The notes: a model not told the origin generated them from the letters alone. DNA of 64,000 nucleotides from Lachnoclostridium sp. An169 (GCF_002160525.1 NZ_NFKT01000006.1:105741-169740); one strand, 5' to 3'. Positions 31,667-41,581 are shown, counted from the stretch's first letter. Translations and numbers: made by a program.

Positions 31667-33451
31667 GTGACAGTTTCTGATAAGACGGCTCTGCTCCGCA
31701 GGGAGATGGAGCGGGAAGGAATCGATATCTACATTGTGCCAACGTCTGATTTTCATCAGAGCGAATATGTGGGGGATTATTTTAAGGCAAGAGAATTCCT
31801 GACCGGATTCACAGGTTCGGCGGGAACGGCGGTGTTCACCAGGGAGAAAGCCGGACTCTGGACGGACGGGAGATATTTTCTCCAGGCGGAGGAGCAGCTC
31901 AGGGGAACAGGTATTGAACTGTACAGAATGGGAGAACCCGGAGTGGAAACAATACCGGAGTTCCTTGCCTGCGAACTTCCATGCGGCGGCTGTCTCGGAT
32001 TTGACGGCAGGACAGTGGGAAATGCCGAGGGCAAAGAATATGAGGCGGCAGTGGAACAGAAGTCGGGCAGAATAGTCTGGGAATATGATCTGACGGACCG
32101 GATCTGGAAAGACCGTCCCCCTCTTTCGTCAGAGCCGGCATATCTTCTTGATATTGCACAGACAGGGGAAAGCGCGGCATCAAAACTGGGACGTCTGCGT
32201 GAAAAAATGAAAGAGGAGGGGGCTGATGCCCATGTGATTTCCAGCCTGGACGATATTGCGTGGCTCTTTAATATCCGCGGAAATGATATCAGGTATTGTC
32301 CTCTTGTGCTCTCTTATGCTATAATCACGCAGGATCAGGCAGTGCTTTTTGCTGATCCCCGGAAATTTGACGGCGTTGTGAAGGAAGCGCTTGAGAAAGT
32401 CAATGCTGCGGTCCGTCCCTACGGTGAGATTTACGATGCGGTCCGGAAAATCGCAAGCGGCAGCGTCCTTCTTGACCCGGAGCGGACCAGTTATGCCATG
32501 TACCACGCAGTTCCTGCAGGATGCAGAATCCTGGAGGCGCAGAATCCCTGTGTTCTGATGAAGTGTATAAAAAATGACACAGAGGCGGAAAATATCCGTC
32601 AGGCCCATATCAAGGACGGGATTGCGCATACAAGATTTATGTACTGGCTGAAGAAAAATATCGGAAAGATCCCCATCACGGAGATTTCGGCGGCGGAACA
32701 GCTCCGCAAATTCCGGGCGGAACAGGACGGGTTCCTGGGTGAGAGCTTTGAGCCGATCTGCGCATTCGGTCCCCATGGAGCCGTTGTACACTACAGTGCG
32801 ACGGAGGAAACGGATGCAGTGCTCAGGAAGGGCTCTCTGTTTCTGACGGACACCGGAGGACACTACAGGGAGGGATCTACGGATATTACAAGAACAGTGG
32901 CGCTTGGAGATATTCCGCAGGAACAGAAGGAACATTTCACCCTTGTAGCAAGAGCCATGCTCCGTCTGGCGGACACGGTGTTCCTCCACGGGTGCAGCGG
33001 CGCTACTCTGGACTGCGCCGCCCGGCAGGTCCTGTGGAAAAAGCGGCTGAATTTCAATCACGGTACCGGTCACGGCGTGGGATACCTTCTCAACATACAT
33101 GAGGCGCCCATCAATTTCCGATGGAAGGAAGGAAAAGCTCCGGCGCAGGTGTTCGAGAAGAATATGGTGATCTCAGATGAGCCCGGAATCTATATCGCAG
33201 GCTCCCATGGAATCCGCCTGGAGAATCTTCTCCTTGTCCGGGATGATGAGAAAAATGAGTACGGACAGTTCATGAAGTTTGAGACGCTTACGCTTGTCCC
33301 GCTGGATCTGGACGCCCTCTGCCCGGAACAGATGACGGAAGAAGAGCGAGAAGTGCTTAATGCATATCACAGGAGGGTGAGGAATGTCATAGGACCTCAT
33401 CTCTGCCTGGAAGAGCGGCGGTGGCTGGAAGAGTACACCAGGCCTGTCTGA
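31667..33451 (+). CDS. Xaa-Pro aminopeptidase (M24B, AMPP-like)
   Basis: Cytoplasmic metallopeptidase of 594 residues that removes N-terminal residues before proline. The three-domain form has two creatinase-N-like domains (to about 300) and a pita-bread catalytic domain with the metal ligands in LTDTGGHYREGSTDITRT (two Asp), GTGHGVG (His), SDEPGIY (Glu) and HGIRLENL (Glu), plus a C-terminal extension. The start is GTG at 31667 after GAGGAGGAG; the frame is open further up but the ribosome site fixes this start. It is separate from the preceding operon by a terminator. Confidence 0.93.
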   Translation: MTVSDKTALLRREMEREGIDIYIVPTSDFHQSEYVGDYFKAREFLTGFTGSAGTAVFTREKAGLWTDGRYFLQAEEQLRGTGIELYRMGEPGVETIPEFLACELPCGGCLGFDGRTVGNAEGKEYEAAVEQKSGRIVWEYDLTDRIWKDRPPLSSEPAYLLDIAQTGESAASKLGRLREKMKEEGADAHVISSLDDIAWLFNIRGNDIRYCPLVLSYAIITQDQAVLFADPRKFDGVVKEALEKVNAAVRPYGEIYDAVRKIASGSVLLDPERTSYAMYHAVPAGCRILEAQNPCVLMKCIKNDTEAENIRQAHIKDGIAHTRFMYWLKKNIGKIPITEISAAEQLRKFRAEQDGFLGESFEPICAFGPHGAVVHYSATEETDAVLRKGSLFLTDTGGHYREGSTDITRTVALGDIPQEQKEHFTLVARAMLRLADTVFLHGCSGATLDCAARQVLWKKRLNFNHGTGHGVGYLLNIHEAPINFRWKEGKAPAQVFEKNMVISDEPGIYIAGSHGIRLENLLLVRDDEKNEYGQFMKFETLTLVPLDLDALCPEQMTEEEREVLNAYHRRVRNVIGPHLCLEERRWLEEYTRPV

Positions 33452-33515
33452 ATCTGCAAGGTCTGAAACATGCCGCCACGAACAGAAAAATACAGAAGCA
33501 GGTAACGGTTTTATT

Positions 33516-34499
33516 ATGGAAGCAGCAGAAAAAAATATTAATGAACTGATAACGCGGATGGAATCCAGATATCCGAAGATGAGCAAAGGGCAGAAGCGTC
33601 TGGCCGATTATGTCAGGGAGAATTATGACAAGGCGGTCTTCCTCACGGCTGCCCGGCTGGGGGAGATTGTCGGCGTCAGCGAGTCCACGGTGGTCCGGTT
33701 TGCCACGCAGCTGGGATACAAGGGGTATCCCGGCTTCCAGAAAGCCCTGGAGGAACTGGTGCGCAACAGGCTGAACTCGATTCAGAGGATGGAAGTCACC
33801 TATGGCAGGATCAGCCAGAGCGAGATCCTTGAGACGGTGCTCCAGTCGGACATTGAGAAGATCAAGCTGACCCTGTCTGCCATTGACCATAAGGCATTCC
33901 GTCTGGCGATAGACACACTGCTTGACGCCCGCAAGGTCTATGTGATCGGAATCCGCAGCTGCGCCCCGCTTGCAGAGTTTCTTGGTTTCTACCTGAATCT
34001 GATCTGCGAGAATGTGACCGTGGTGCATACGAACAGTGCAAGCGAGATCTTTGAGCAGCTGATCCGCATCAATGAGTCGGACGTGATTATCGGTATCAGC
34101 TTTCCGCGGTATTCCATGCGCACCCTGAAAGCGCTGGAATTTGCCAGCAACCGCAAGGCGAAGGTGATCACTCTGACGGACAGCATACACTCTCCCATGA
34201 ACCTGTATTCTTCCTGCAATCTGATTGCCCGCAGCGATATGGCGTCTATTGTGGACTCCCTGGTTGCGCCTCTGAGTGTGATCAATGCGCTGATTGTAGC
34301 ACTCTGCATGAGAAAGCAGAAAGAAGTGGTGTCCACTCTGGAAGAACTGGAGAAGATATGGGATGAGTACCAGGTCTACAGCGGGGATGAATTGAATCCC
34401 GTGAGCGGCACATTTGCAGTGCGCAGGGAAAACGGTGAGGAAACGGAACAGGAAGCAGAGACAGAAAGGGAAGAGAAGGCGGTGGATCAGGATGAGTGA
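33516..34499 (+). CDS. MurR/RpiR family transcriptional regulator
   Basis: A 327-residue regulator. An N-terminal HTH_6 domain (MSKGQKRLADYVRENYDKAV, then VSESTVVRFATQLGYKGYPGFQ) is followed by a SIS sugar-phosphate-binding domain at about 125-270 (VYVIGIRSCAP, VIIGISFPRYSMRTL). The C-terminal 40 residues are very acidic (ETEQEAETEREEK) and unusual for the family. The stop overlaps the flavoprotein gene start, so the two are co-translated. Its effector is unknown; no sugar-phosphate enzyme lies beside it. Confidence 0.9.
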   Translation: MEAAEKNINELITRMESRYPKMSKGQKRLADYVRENYDKAVFLTAARLGEIVGVSESTVVRFATQLGYKGYPGFQKALEELVRNRLNSIQRMEVTYGRISQSEILETVLQSDIEKIKLTLSAIDHKAFRLAIDTLLDARKVYVIGIRSCAPLAEFLGFYLNLICENVTVVHTNSASEIFEQLIRINESDVIIGISFPRYSMRTLKALEFASNRKAKVITLTDSIHSPMNLYSSCNLIARSDMASIVDSLVAPLSVINALIVALCMRKQKEVVSTLEELEKIWDEYQVYSGDELNPVSGTFAVRRENGEETEQEAETEREEKAVDQDE

Positions 34500-35733
34500 C
34501 GGAAAAGGCAGGGTGCTTGTTGTCGGAGGCGGAGCTGCGGGGATGATGGCTGCGGTTATGGCAGCCCGAAACGGAAAAACAGTCCGGCTCCTTGAGAAAA
34601 ATGACAGGCTGGGAAGAAAGCTTTTCATCACCGGAAAAGGCAGATGCAACCTGACAAACGCGGCGGACACGGAAGATCTGTTCCGGGCGGTGGTCAGCAA
34701 TCCGAAGTTTCTCTACAGCAGTTTTTACAGTTTTACCAATGAGCAGACGATCCGGTTCTTTGAAGATCTTCATGTAAAGACCAAGGTAGAGAGAGGCGGC
34801 AGGGTGTTTCCCCGGTCAGACCATTCCTCCGATGTAATCCGCGCCCTGGAGCGTGAGATGTCCCGTCTGGGGGTGGAGGTTTCCCTGCTGTCGGAAGTGA
34901 AGAAAATTACAGTGAAGGACGGCAGAGCGGCAGGTGTGGAGCTCTCTGCAGGAGAACGGATCCCCGGCAGTTCCGTGATAGTGGCGACAGGCGGGATTTC
35001 CTATCCATCCACCGGTTCTACCGGGGACGGGTACCGGTTCGCAGGCGAGAGCGGACACACAGTGACGGAACTTTACCCGGCTCTGGTCCCGATGGAAGTG
35101 CGGGAACCGTTTGCAGGAGAACTGATGGGGCTTTCGCTCAGAAATGCGGGGATCCGGATTACGGATGGAAAGAAGAAGCTGTACGAAGAGTTCGGCGAGA
35201 TGCTTTTCACCCACTACGGGGTAAGCGGACCGGTGATATTAAGTGCCAGCAGCATTGTAGGAAAACGGCTCAGGGACAGGGAACTGACGCTTCATATTGA
35301 CCTGAAGCCGGCACTTACGGGAGAACAGCTGGACAGGAGACTGCTCCGGGAGTTTGAGGCGAATCACAACCGGCAGTTCAAGAATGCTGTAGACGGTCTT
35401 TTCCCGGCAAAGCTGCGCCCGGTTATGGTGGAGCTTTCGGGCATCCTGCCGGAGAAGAAAGTCAACGAAATCACGAAGGAGGAGCGTCAGAACTTTGTCC
35501 GGCTGATCAAAGATTTCACCATGACGCTGACGGGGCTTCGTGGATACAGTGAGGCTATCATTACAAAGGGCGGCGTTTCCGTAAAGGAGATCGATCCGGG
35601 AACCATGGAGTCGAAACTGGTGGAGGGGCTCTATTTTGCCGGAGAGGTGCTGGATCTGGATGCACTGACCGGAGGATACAACCTGCAGATCGCATGGTCC
35701 ACAGGATACCTGGCAGGGATCAGCGCGCAGTAG
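34492..35733 (+). CDS. HI0933/BaiN-family NAD(P)/FAD-dependent oxidoreductase
   Basis: Flavoprotein of 413 residues. The dinucleotide-binding start VLVVGGGAAGMMAAVMAAR, the family's GRKLFITGKGRCNLTN and the C-terminal FAD-binding GYNLQIAWSTGYLAG are all present. HI0933-family proteins are widespread and mostly uncharacterised; some are called BaiN for a proposed role in bile-acid dehydroxylation, a link that should not be assumed here. The start at 34492 overlaps the end of the rpiR-like gene by 8 nt. Confidence 0.88.
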   Translation: MSDGKGRVLVVGGGAAGMMAAVMAARNGKTVRLLEKNDRLGRKLFITGKGRCNLTNAADTEDLFRAVVSNPKFLYSSFYSFTNEQTIRFFEDLHVKTKVERGGRVFPRSDHSSDVIRALEREMSRLGVEVSLLSEVKKITVKDGRAAGVELSAGERIPGSSVIVATGGISYPSTGSTGDGYRFAGESGHTVTELYPALVPMEVREPFAGELMGLSLRNAGIRITDGKKKLYEEFGEMLFTHYGVSGPVILSASSIVGKRLRDRELTLHIDLKPALTGEQLDRRLLREFEANHNRQFKNAVDGLFPAKLRPVMVELSGILPEKKVNEITKEERQNFVRLIKDFTMTLTGLRGYSEAIITKGGVSVKEIDPGTMESKLVEGLYFAGEVLDLDALTGGYNLQIAWSTGYLAGISAQ

Positions 35734-35815
35734 GAGGGGAACGTCCTACAGGCAGACCCCTCTGGCAACCGCGCAGGCGCGGAAGAGACTACAGAACAAA
35801 AGGGAGGAAAAATGA

Positions 35816-36487
35816 ATGGGATATAATGTTGCGATTGACGGACCGGCAGGAGCCGGGAAAAGTACCATTGCGAAACTTGTGGCAAAGGAGAAGGGCTATA
35901 TCTATGTAGATACCGGCGCCATGTACCGGGGGATGGCGATTCATTTCCTGAAAAAAGGGGTCGATCCCGATGACCGTGAGGCTGTCGCAGAGGCATGCAC
36001 CGATGCGGATGTGTCCATCGGATATGAGAACGGCGTTCAGCAGGTTTATCTGAACGGCGAGAATGTGACGTCCATGCTCCGCACAGAGGAAGTGGGAAAT
36101 ATGGCGTCCAGGACATCTGCAGTCCCGGCGGTACGGGAAAAACTTCTGGAACTCCAGCGCTCCCTGGCGGCGGAGAAGGATGTCATTATGGACGGAAGGG
36201 ACATCGGGACCAATATCCTTCCCAATGCAGATGTGAAAATTTATCTTACGGCCAGCGTGGAGACACGGGCAAAGAGAAGATATGATGAACTTGTCGAAAA
36301 AGGGGAGAAATGCAGCCTCGAAGAGATCGCCCGTGATATCCGGGAGCGTGATGAGCGGGATATGACAAGAGAAACAGCACCACTAAAACAGGCGGAAGAT
36401 GCGGTTCTGGTGGACAGTTCCAATATGAGCATTCAGGAAGTGGTGGACACGATCTGCAGCTACTGCAGGCAGGGGGAAGCAAAATGA
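35816..36487 (+). CDS. cmk: Cytidylate kinase
   Basis: Phosphorylates CMP and dCMP with ATP; 223 residues. Walker A GPAGAGKST at 9-17, DTGAMYRG near 35, the CMP-binding insert NGENVTSMLRTEEVG and GRDIGTNILPNADVK, and the lid RDIRERDERDMTRETAPL are all in order. RBS is AGGGAGGAAAAATGA. The gene overlaps ispH by 4 nt, an arrangement conserved in Clostridia (cmk-ispH-rpsA). Confidence 0.97.
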   Translation: MGYNVAIDGPAGAGKSTIAKLVAKEKGYIYVDTGAMYRGMAIHFLKKGVDPDDREAVAEACTDADVSIGYENGVQQVYLNGENVTSMLRTEEVGNMASRTSAVPAVREKLLELQRSLAAEKDVIMDGRDIGTNILPNADVKIYLTASVETRAKRRYDELVEKGEKCSLEEIARDIRERDERDMTRETAPLKQAEDAVLVDSSNMSIQEVVDTICSYCRQGEAK

Positions 36488-37338
36488 AAGTAGTGCGCGC
36501 AAAGACAGCCGGATTCTGTTTCGGAGTAAAAAGAGCAGTCGATACCGTTTACAGTGAGGTGGAAAAAGCGGCAGGAGAGAAAATCTACACGTACGGTCCC
36601 ATTATCCATAACCAGGAGGTGATCCGGGATATGGAAAACAGAGGCGTGGCTGTTCTCCGGTCGGAGGAAGATCTGGACCGGGTGTCGGAGGGAACCGTCA
36701 TCATCCGTTCCCACGGCGTGGCAGAGGAAATCTATGAAAAGCTGGAGAAAAAGGGAGTCCGCATTGTAGACGCCACCTGTCCTTTCGTCAAAAAGATACA
36801 CAATATCGTAAAAGAGAACAGCAGAAAAGGGAAGCATATTGTGATTATCGGCAACCCGGAACACCCGGAAGTACAGGGGATCCGCGGCTGGGCGGGGGAA
36901 AAGGTAACAGTGATTCAGAGCGCGGAAGAGGCGGAAAATTTCCGGCCCGGGGAACAGGAAGAAGTCTGTATAGTCTCCCAGACGACATTTAATTACAATA
37001 AATTTAAATATTTAGTTGAAATTATCTCGGAAAAGAGTTATGATGTAAGTGTTTTAAATACAATCTGCAATGCTACAAAGGAGCGCCAGACGGAGGCTCT
37101 GAGTATTGCGGAGACGGTGGATGCTATGATAGTGATTGGTGACAAACATAGTTCCAATACCCAGAAGTTATTTGAAATATGCCGCGGAGCATGTAACAAT
37201 ACGTACTATATACAGACACTTGACGATTTGGATTTGAATCAATTAGGGTCAGTGGAAACAGTAGGTATTACAGCAGGGGCATCCACGCCCAACAATATAA
37301 TTGAGGAGGTTCAAAATAATGTCAGAATTATCTTTTGA
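36484..37338 (+). CDS. ispH: 4-hydroxy-3-methylbut-2-enyl diphosphate reductase
   Basis: Final enzyme of the MEP isoprenoid pathway, 284 residues, 4Fe-4S dependent. The three cluster Cys are in AGFCFGVKRA, VDATCPFV and LNTICNATKERQ; HNQEV, SHGV and the catalytic-region Glu in the conserved positions are present. The start overlaps cmk as ATGA. Its last 20 nt overlap the S1-domain gene in another frame, where many Clostridia have a single IspH-S1 fusion protein. Confidence 0.97.
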   Translation: MKVVRAKTAGFCFGVKRAVDTVYSEVEKAAGEKIYTYGPIIHNQEVIRDMENRGVAVLRSEEDLDRVSEGTVIIRSHGVAEEIYEKLEKKGVRIVDATCPFVKKIHNIVKENSRKGKHIVIIGNPEHPEVQGIRGWAGEKVTVIQSAEEAENFRPGEQEEVCIVSQTTFNYNKFKYLVEIISEKSYDVSVLNTICNATKERQTEALSIAETVDAMIVIGDKHSSNTQKLFEICRGACNNTYYIQTLDDLDLNQLGSVETVGITAGASTPNNIIEEVQNNVRIIF

Positions 37339-38404
37339 ACAGATGTTAGACGAATCATTTAAAACAATTCATAACGGAGAAGTGGTCGAAGGAACTGTCA
37401 TCGATGTTAAGCCGGATGAGATCATCCTTAATATCGGTTATAAGGCTGACGGAATTATTACAAGAAATGAGTATTCCAATGACCAGTCTCTGGATCTGAC
37501 GACAGTTGTTTCAGTAGGAGATACGATGACGGTCAAGGTTCTGAAAGTGAATGACGGAGAGGGACAGGTTCTTCTTACATATAAGAGACTTGCCGCAGAA
37601 AAAGGAAACGAAAGACTCCGTGAAGCATACGAGAACAAAGAAGTTCTCAAAGCTACTGTTACACAGATTCTGGGCGGAGGTATCTGCGCTACTGTTGAAG
37701 GTGTCAGAGTGTTTATTCCTGCAAGCCTTGTTTCAGATTCCTATGAGAAGGATCTCGGAAAGTATGAAGGACAGGAGATCGAATTCGTGATCAGCGAGTT
37801 CAATCCGAGAAGAAACCGCGTGATCGGCGACAGAAGACAGCTTCTTGTTGCAGAACGCGCTGAGAAGCAGAAAGAACTTTTTGCAAAGCTTAAAGTCGGC
37901 GATACAGTGGAAGGAACTGTTAAGAATGTAACAGATTTCGGAGCATTTGTAGATCTGGGCGGTGTTGACGGTCTGCTCCACATCTCAGAGATGTCCTGGG
38001 GAAGAGTTGACAATCCGAAGAAGGTATTCCACGTAGGGGATCAGCTGAAAGTGCTTGTGAAGGATATTCACGATACAAAGATCGCACTCAGCCTGAAGTT
38101 CCCGGAGACAAATCCGTGGGTTCACGCTGCTGAGAATTTTGCAGTCGGCACAATTATTACAGGAAAGGTAGCCCGTATGACAGATTTCGGAGCATTTGTT
38201 GAGCTGGCTCCGGGAGTGGATGCTCTTCTGCATGTTTCTCAGATTTCCAGAACACATGTTGACAAACCGTCAGATGTTCTTTCTATCGGACAGGAGATTA
38301 CGGCAAAGATCGTAGACCTGAACGAGGAGGAGAAGAAGATCAGCCTGAGTATGAAAGCACTTGAGGAGGATGATGCGGATTACGCAGATCATTCCGAGGA
38401 GTAA
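37319..38404 (+). CDS. rpsA: S1 RNA-binding domain protein, ribosomal protein S1-like
   Basis: A 361-residue protein with four S1 domains at about 14-85, 100-165, 185-253 and 270-340; the last two carry the classic VTDFGAFVDLG and MTDFGAFVELA signatures. This four-domain form is normal for low-G+C Gram-positives and shorter than the six-domain E. coli S1. The start at 37319 lies 20 nt inside ispH, with GAGGAGG directly upstream. It aids initiation on structured mRNAs or regulates specific messages. The C-terminus is acidic. A strong terminator follows. Confidence 0.93.
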   Translation: MSELSFEQMLDESFKTIHNGEVVEGTVIDVKPDEIILNIGYKADGIITRNEYSNDQSLDLTTVVSVGDTMTVKVLKVNDGEGQVLLTYKRLAAEKGNERLREAYENKEVLKATVTQILGGGICATVEGVRVFIPASLVSDSYEKDLGKYEGQEIEFVISEFNPRRNRVIGDRRQLLVAERAEKQKELFAKLKVGDTVEGTVKNVTDFGAFVDLGGVDGLLHISEMSWGRVDNPKKVFHVGDQLKVLVKDIHDTKIALSLKFPETNPWVHAAENFAVGTIITGKVARMTDFGAFVELAPGVDALLHVSQISRTHVDKPSDVLSIGQEITAKIVDLNEEEKKISLSMKALEEDDADYADHSEE

Positions 38405-38457
38405 GCTGAAGTACTGCAGCGGTGAAAAGAGAGTAAGGTCAGATAAAGATAAAAATG

Positions 38458-38489
38458 AAAAAGCAGCGAGCAGCTGCTTTTTTATTTTT
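38458..38489 (+). terminator. Intrinsic terminator after rpsA
   Basis: AAAAAGCAGC / GCTGCTTTTT, a 10-bp stem with a 5-nt loop (GAGCA), followed by TTTATTTTT. This closes the cmk-ispH-rpsA transcript. Confidence 0.85.
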
Positions 38490-38697
38490 ATCTTCAATTC
38501 AGACTTTTTTGTAAAAAATGTACAATGATTCGTTAAAATTGCGACAAGCTGTTCGCGGAAATGTGCAATTTTTCCTGCTGAATTACTGGATTTTACAGCT
38601 GCTTTCTAGTACAATAATAGTATTGCGAGAAAAGAGAAAACAGACAGGGAAGAGGAAAAAGCCCTTATCTGTAACAGGAAAGGAAGGAAGAAATATC

Positions 38698-40017
38698 ATG
38701 GGACTGCTGACATTCAAGGGCGGGATCCATCCGGATGATGGAAAACGCTTTTCAAAAGACCAGGCGATCAGACCGATTGTCCCCAAAGGTGATCTTGTCT
38801 ATCCCCTGTCCCAGCACATCGGTGCTCCCGCCAACCCGGTTGTGAAGAAAGGGGATCACGTGCTGAAAGGGCAGAAGATCGCGGAAGCGGGAGGTTATGT
38901 ATCTGCGCCGGTCTATTCTGCTGTCTCCGGAAAAGTAAAAGGACTGGAACAGCGTTTTACTCCGACGGGAAACAGGGCAGAGTGCATCGTTATCGAAAAT
39001 GACGGAGCATATGAGGAGATGTTATATGATCCGGTGCGCCCGGTGGAACAGATGAGCTCCGACGAGATCCTTGCAAAGATCGGTGAAGCAGGCGTTGTGG
39101 GGATGGGCGGAGCAGGATTCCCGACAAAAGTGAAGCTCTCTCCGAAAGAGCCGGACAAGATTGAATATATTATCGCCAACTGTGCGGAGTGCGAACCGTA
39201 TATCACCGCGGATTACAGGAGGATGCTTGAGAACACGGAGGAACTGGTGAGCGGGATGCGGGTGGTTCTCTCTCTTTTCCCAAATGCGAAAGGAATTTTT
39301 GCAGTGGAGGATAATAAAAAGGACTGCATTGAAAAGCTGGAGCAGGCGGTGATGGAAGAGCCCCGCATGGACGTGAAGGCACTGGCGACGAAGTATCCCC
39401 AGGGAGCCGAGCGGCAGCTTATCTACGCAGTGACGAAGCGTGCCATCAATTCGTCCATGCTTCCGGCGGATGCAGGATGCATCGTGGACAATGTAGAGAC
39501 GCTGATCGCCATACATACCGCGGTTGTGGAGGGCAAACCCCTCCTGGAGCGTGTCGTCACCGTAAGCGGCGATGATGTGGAGTCTCCGGGCAATTTCCTG
39601 GTGCCGCTGGGGACCAATCACAGAGAGCTGATTGAGGCCGCAGGCGGTTTTAAGGCGGATCCGGAGAAACTGATCTCCGGCGGCCCGATGATGGGATTCG
39701 CCATGGTGAGCCTGGATGCCCCGGTGACCAAGACTTCCTCGGCAATCCTGGCGTTTAAGGAGGATATTGTATCGAAGAATCCGGAGACGGCATGCATCAA
39801 CTGCGGCAGATGCGTGGAGGTATGTCCCAGCAGGATCATCCCGTCCCGGCTTGCCGACTATGCAAGGCGCCATGACGAGGAATCGTTTGTCGCCATGAAC
39901 GGGCTGGAATGTGTGGAGTGCGGCTCCTGCAGTTATGTCTGTCCCGCAAAGCGGCAGCTCAAACAGGCAATCGGTTCCATGAGGAAGACAGCTCTGGCCA
40001 ACAAGAGGAAAAAGTGA
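38698..40017 (+). CDS. rnfC: Rnf complex subunit C
   Basis: Peripheral electron-entry subunit of the Rnf complex (ferredoxin:NAD+ oxidoreductase coupled to ion pumping), 439 residues. An N-terminal barrel-sandwich (TFKGGIHPDDGK) and an NADH/FMN-binding Complex1_51K-like part (GVVGMGGAGFPTKVKL, NCAECEPYITADYR) are followed by two 4Fe-4S motifs CINCGRCVEVCP and CVECGSCSYVCP. The start at 38698 follows AAGGAAGG; a longer frame to 38518 lies in untranslated leader. The 290-bp leader may hold its promoter (TACAAT at 38610-38615, poor -35). Confidence 0.96.
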   Translation: MGLLTFKGGIHPDDGKRFSKDQAIRPIVPKGDLVYPLSQHIGAPANPVVKKGDHVLKGQKIAEAGGYVSAPVYSAVSGKVKGLEQRFTPTGNRAECIVIENDGAYEEMLYDPVRPVEQMSSDEILAKIGEAGVVGMGGAGFPTKVKLSPKEPDKIEYIIANCAECEPYITADYRRMLENTEELVSGMRVVLSLFPNAKGIFAVEDNKKDCIEKLEQAVMEEPRMDVKALATKYPQGAERQLIYAVTKRAINSSMLPADAGCIVDNVETLIAIHTAVVEGKPLLERVVTVSGDDVESPGNFLVPLGTNHRELIEAAGGFKADPEKLISGGPMMGFAMVSLDAPVTKTSSAILAFKEDIVSKNPETACINCGRCVEVCPSRIIPSRLADYARRHDEESFVAMNGLECVECGSCSYVCPAKRQLKQAIGSMRKTALANKRKK

Positions 40018-40034
40018 GAGAGGTGACGTGAAAC

Positions 40035-40967
40035 GTGAACGAGAATTTTAAAGTGTCAGCTTCGCCGCATATCCGCGACAGAATAAAAAGCAGCAATATC
40101 ATGCTTATGGTAGTCATCGGACTTCTGCCTGCAACGATTTTCGGAATCTGGAACTTCCGCCATGAAAATGCCTGGATTCTGGTTGCAGTCACAACGGCAG
40201 CGGCGGTGCTGTCAGAATACATATACGAGAAATTAATGCATAAACCGGTAACGATCAATGATTTCAGTGCTGTGGTAACAGGACTTCTCCTGGCGCTGAA
40301 TCTGCCTCCTACGCTTCCCTGGTGGATGGGCGTGGTGGGCGCTGTCTTCGCGATTATTGTAGTAAAGCAGCTCTTCGGAGGACTTGGACAGAACTTTATG
40401 AACCCGGCTCTCGCTGCAAGGTGCTTTCTGCTGATCTGTTTCACCGGACAGATGACCTACTTTGTGTATGACGGTGTGACGGGGGCTACGCCCCTGGCGC
40501 AGCTGAAGGCAGGAGAGGCGGTCAACACCATGGATATGCTCCTCGGGAATATCCGTGGAACGATCGGTGAGACTTCTGTGATCGCTATCATGATCGGGGC
40601 CATGTTCCTGCTCCTGATGGGAGTGATTGACCTGACGATCCCGGCGTCCTACCTGATTTCTTTTGCTGTGTTTATTGTGATCTTCGGCGGACATGGCCTG
40701 GATCCCCAGTATATTACCGCCCATCTCTGCGGAGGCGGCCTGATGCTTGGCGCATGGTTTATGGCGACAGATTATGTCACCTCGCCGATCACCACAAAAG
40801 GCCGGATACTCTACGGTATCTGCATGGGGCTTCTCACCGGCCTGTTCCGGCTTTTCGGAGGATCGGCGGAAGGGGTTTCCTATGCGATCATCATCAGCAA
40901 CCTTCTTGTTCCGCTGATTGAGAAGATTACACTTCCAAAACCTTTCGGAAAAGGAGGCGAGAAGTAA
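40035..40967 (+). CDS. rnfD: Rnf complex subunit D
   Basis: Integral membrane flavoprotein of 310 residues with about nine helices. The covalent FMN attachment motif is TGATPLAQ near residue 155, where the Thr carries the flavin via phosphoester. The start is GTG at 40035 after AGAGGTGACGTG, and the stop touches the rnfG start with a one-base overlap. Cofactor insertion would need an ApbE-type transferase, which is not in this window. Confidence 0.95.
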   Translation: MNENFKVSASPHIRDRIKSSNIMLMVVIGLLPATIFGIWNFRHENAWILVAVTTAAAVLSEYIYEKLMHKPVTINDFSAVVTGLLLALNLPPTLPWWMGVVGAVFAIIVVKQLFGGLGQNFMNPALAARCFLLICFTGQMTYFVYDGVTGATPLAQLKAGEAVNTMDMLLGNIRGTIGETSVIAIMIGAMFLLLMGVIDLTIPASYLISFAVFIVIFGGHGLDPQYITAHLCGGGLMLGAWFMATDYVTSPITTKGRILYGICMGLLTGLFRLFGGSAEGVSYAIIISNLLVPLIEKITLPKPFGKGGEK

Positions 40968-41581
40968 TGAATAATATTATTAAAAATACGCTGATCCTTA
41001 CTTCCATCACCGTTGTATCGGGGCTTCTCCTCGGAGTTGTCTATGGCATCACCAAGGAACCCATCGCAGCGGCCCAGGAGAATACGAAGCAGGAAGCCTA
41101 CCGCACGGTTCTGCCGGATGCGGCGGAATTTGAGACGGATGATAATTTTGACGCTGCCGCGGCGCAGACACTTCTGGAAGAAAACGGCTACTCCGCCGAC
41201 GAGATCACCGAGGTTGCGGAGGGTCTGGACGCAGGCGGAGAGACAGTGGGGTATGTGATCAATGTCACGTCGAGCGAAGCATACGACGGAAGCCTGTCCC
41301 TGTCTGTTGGAATCGCCTCCGACGGCACGGTTAAGGGTGTTGAGATGCTCTCCATAAGCGAGACGGCAGGTCTTGGAATGAAAGCGGATGAAAGCGAATT
41401 CAAGGATCAGTTTAAAGACAAAAAGGTAGAATCCTTTGCCTATACGAAATCCGGTGGGGACGGGGACAACATGATCGACGCCATCAGCGGTGCGACGATC
41501 ACCACAAACTCCGTGACAAATGCAGTCAATTCCGCACTGGTGTATTTTCAGAACGAGTTAGGAGGCGGTGTCAGTGAATAA
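40967..41581 (+). CDS. rnfG: Rnf complex subunit G
   Basis: A 204-residue subunit with one N-terminal membrane helix (LILTSITVVSGLLLGVVYGI) and an extracytoplasmic FMN-binding domain. The covalent flavin site is the SGATITTNS motif near residue 175. It faces outside and passes electrons between RnfB/RnfD flavins. RBS GGAGGCGAGAAG. It overlaps rnfE by 8 nt. Confidence 0.95.
   Translation: MNNIIKNTLILTSITVVSGLLLGVVYGITKEPIAAAQENTKQEAYRTVLPDAAEFETDDNFDAAAAQTLLEENGYSADEITEVAEGLDAGGETVGYVINVTSSEAYDGSLSLSVGIASDGTVKGVEMLSISETAGLGMKADESEFKDQFKDKKVESFAYTKSGGDGDNMIDAISGATITTNSVTNAVNSALVYFQNELGGGVSE

Noticed and set aside
33387..34700. A 437-codon minus-strand open frame
   Set aside because: Antisense to the RpiR-type regulator and flavoprotein genes, both with full domain signatures.
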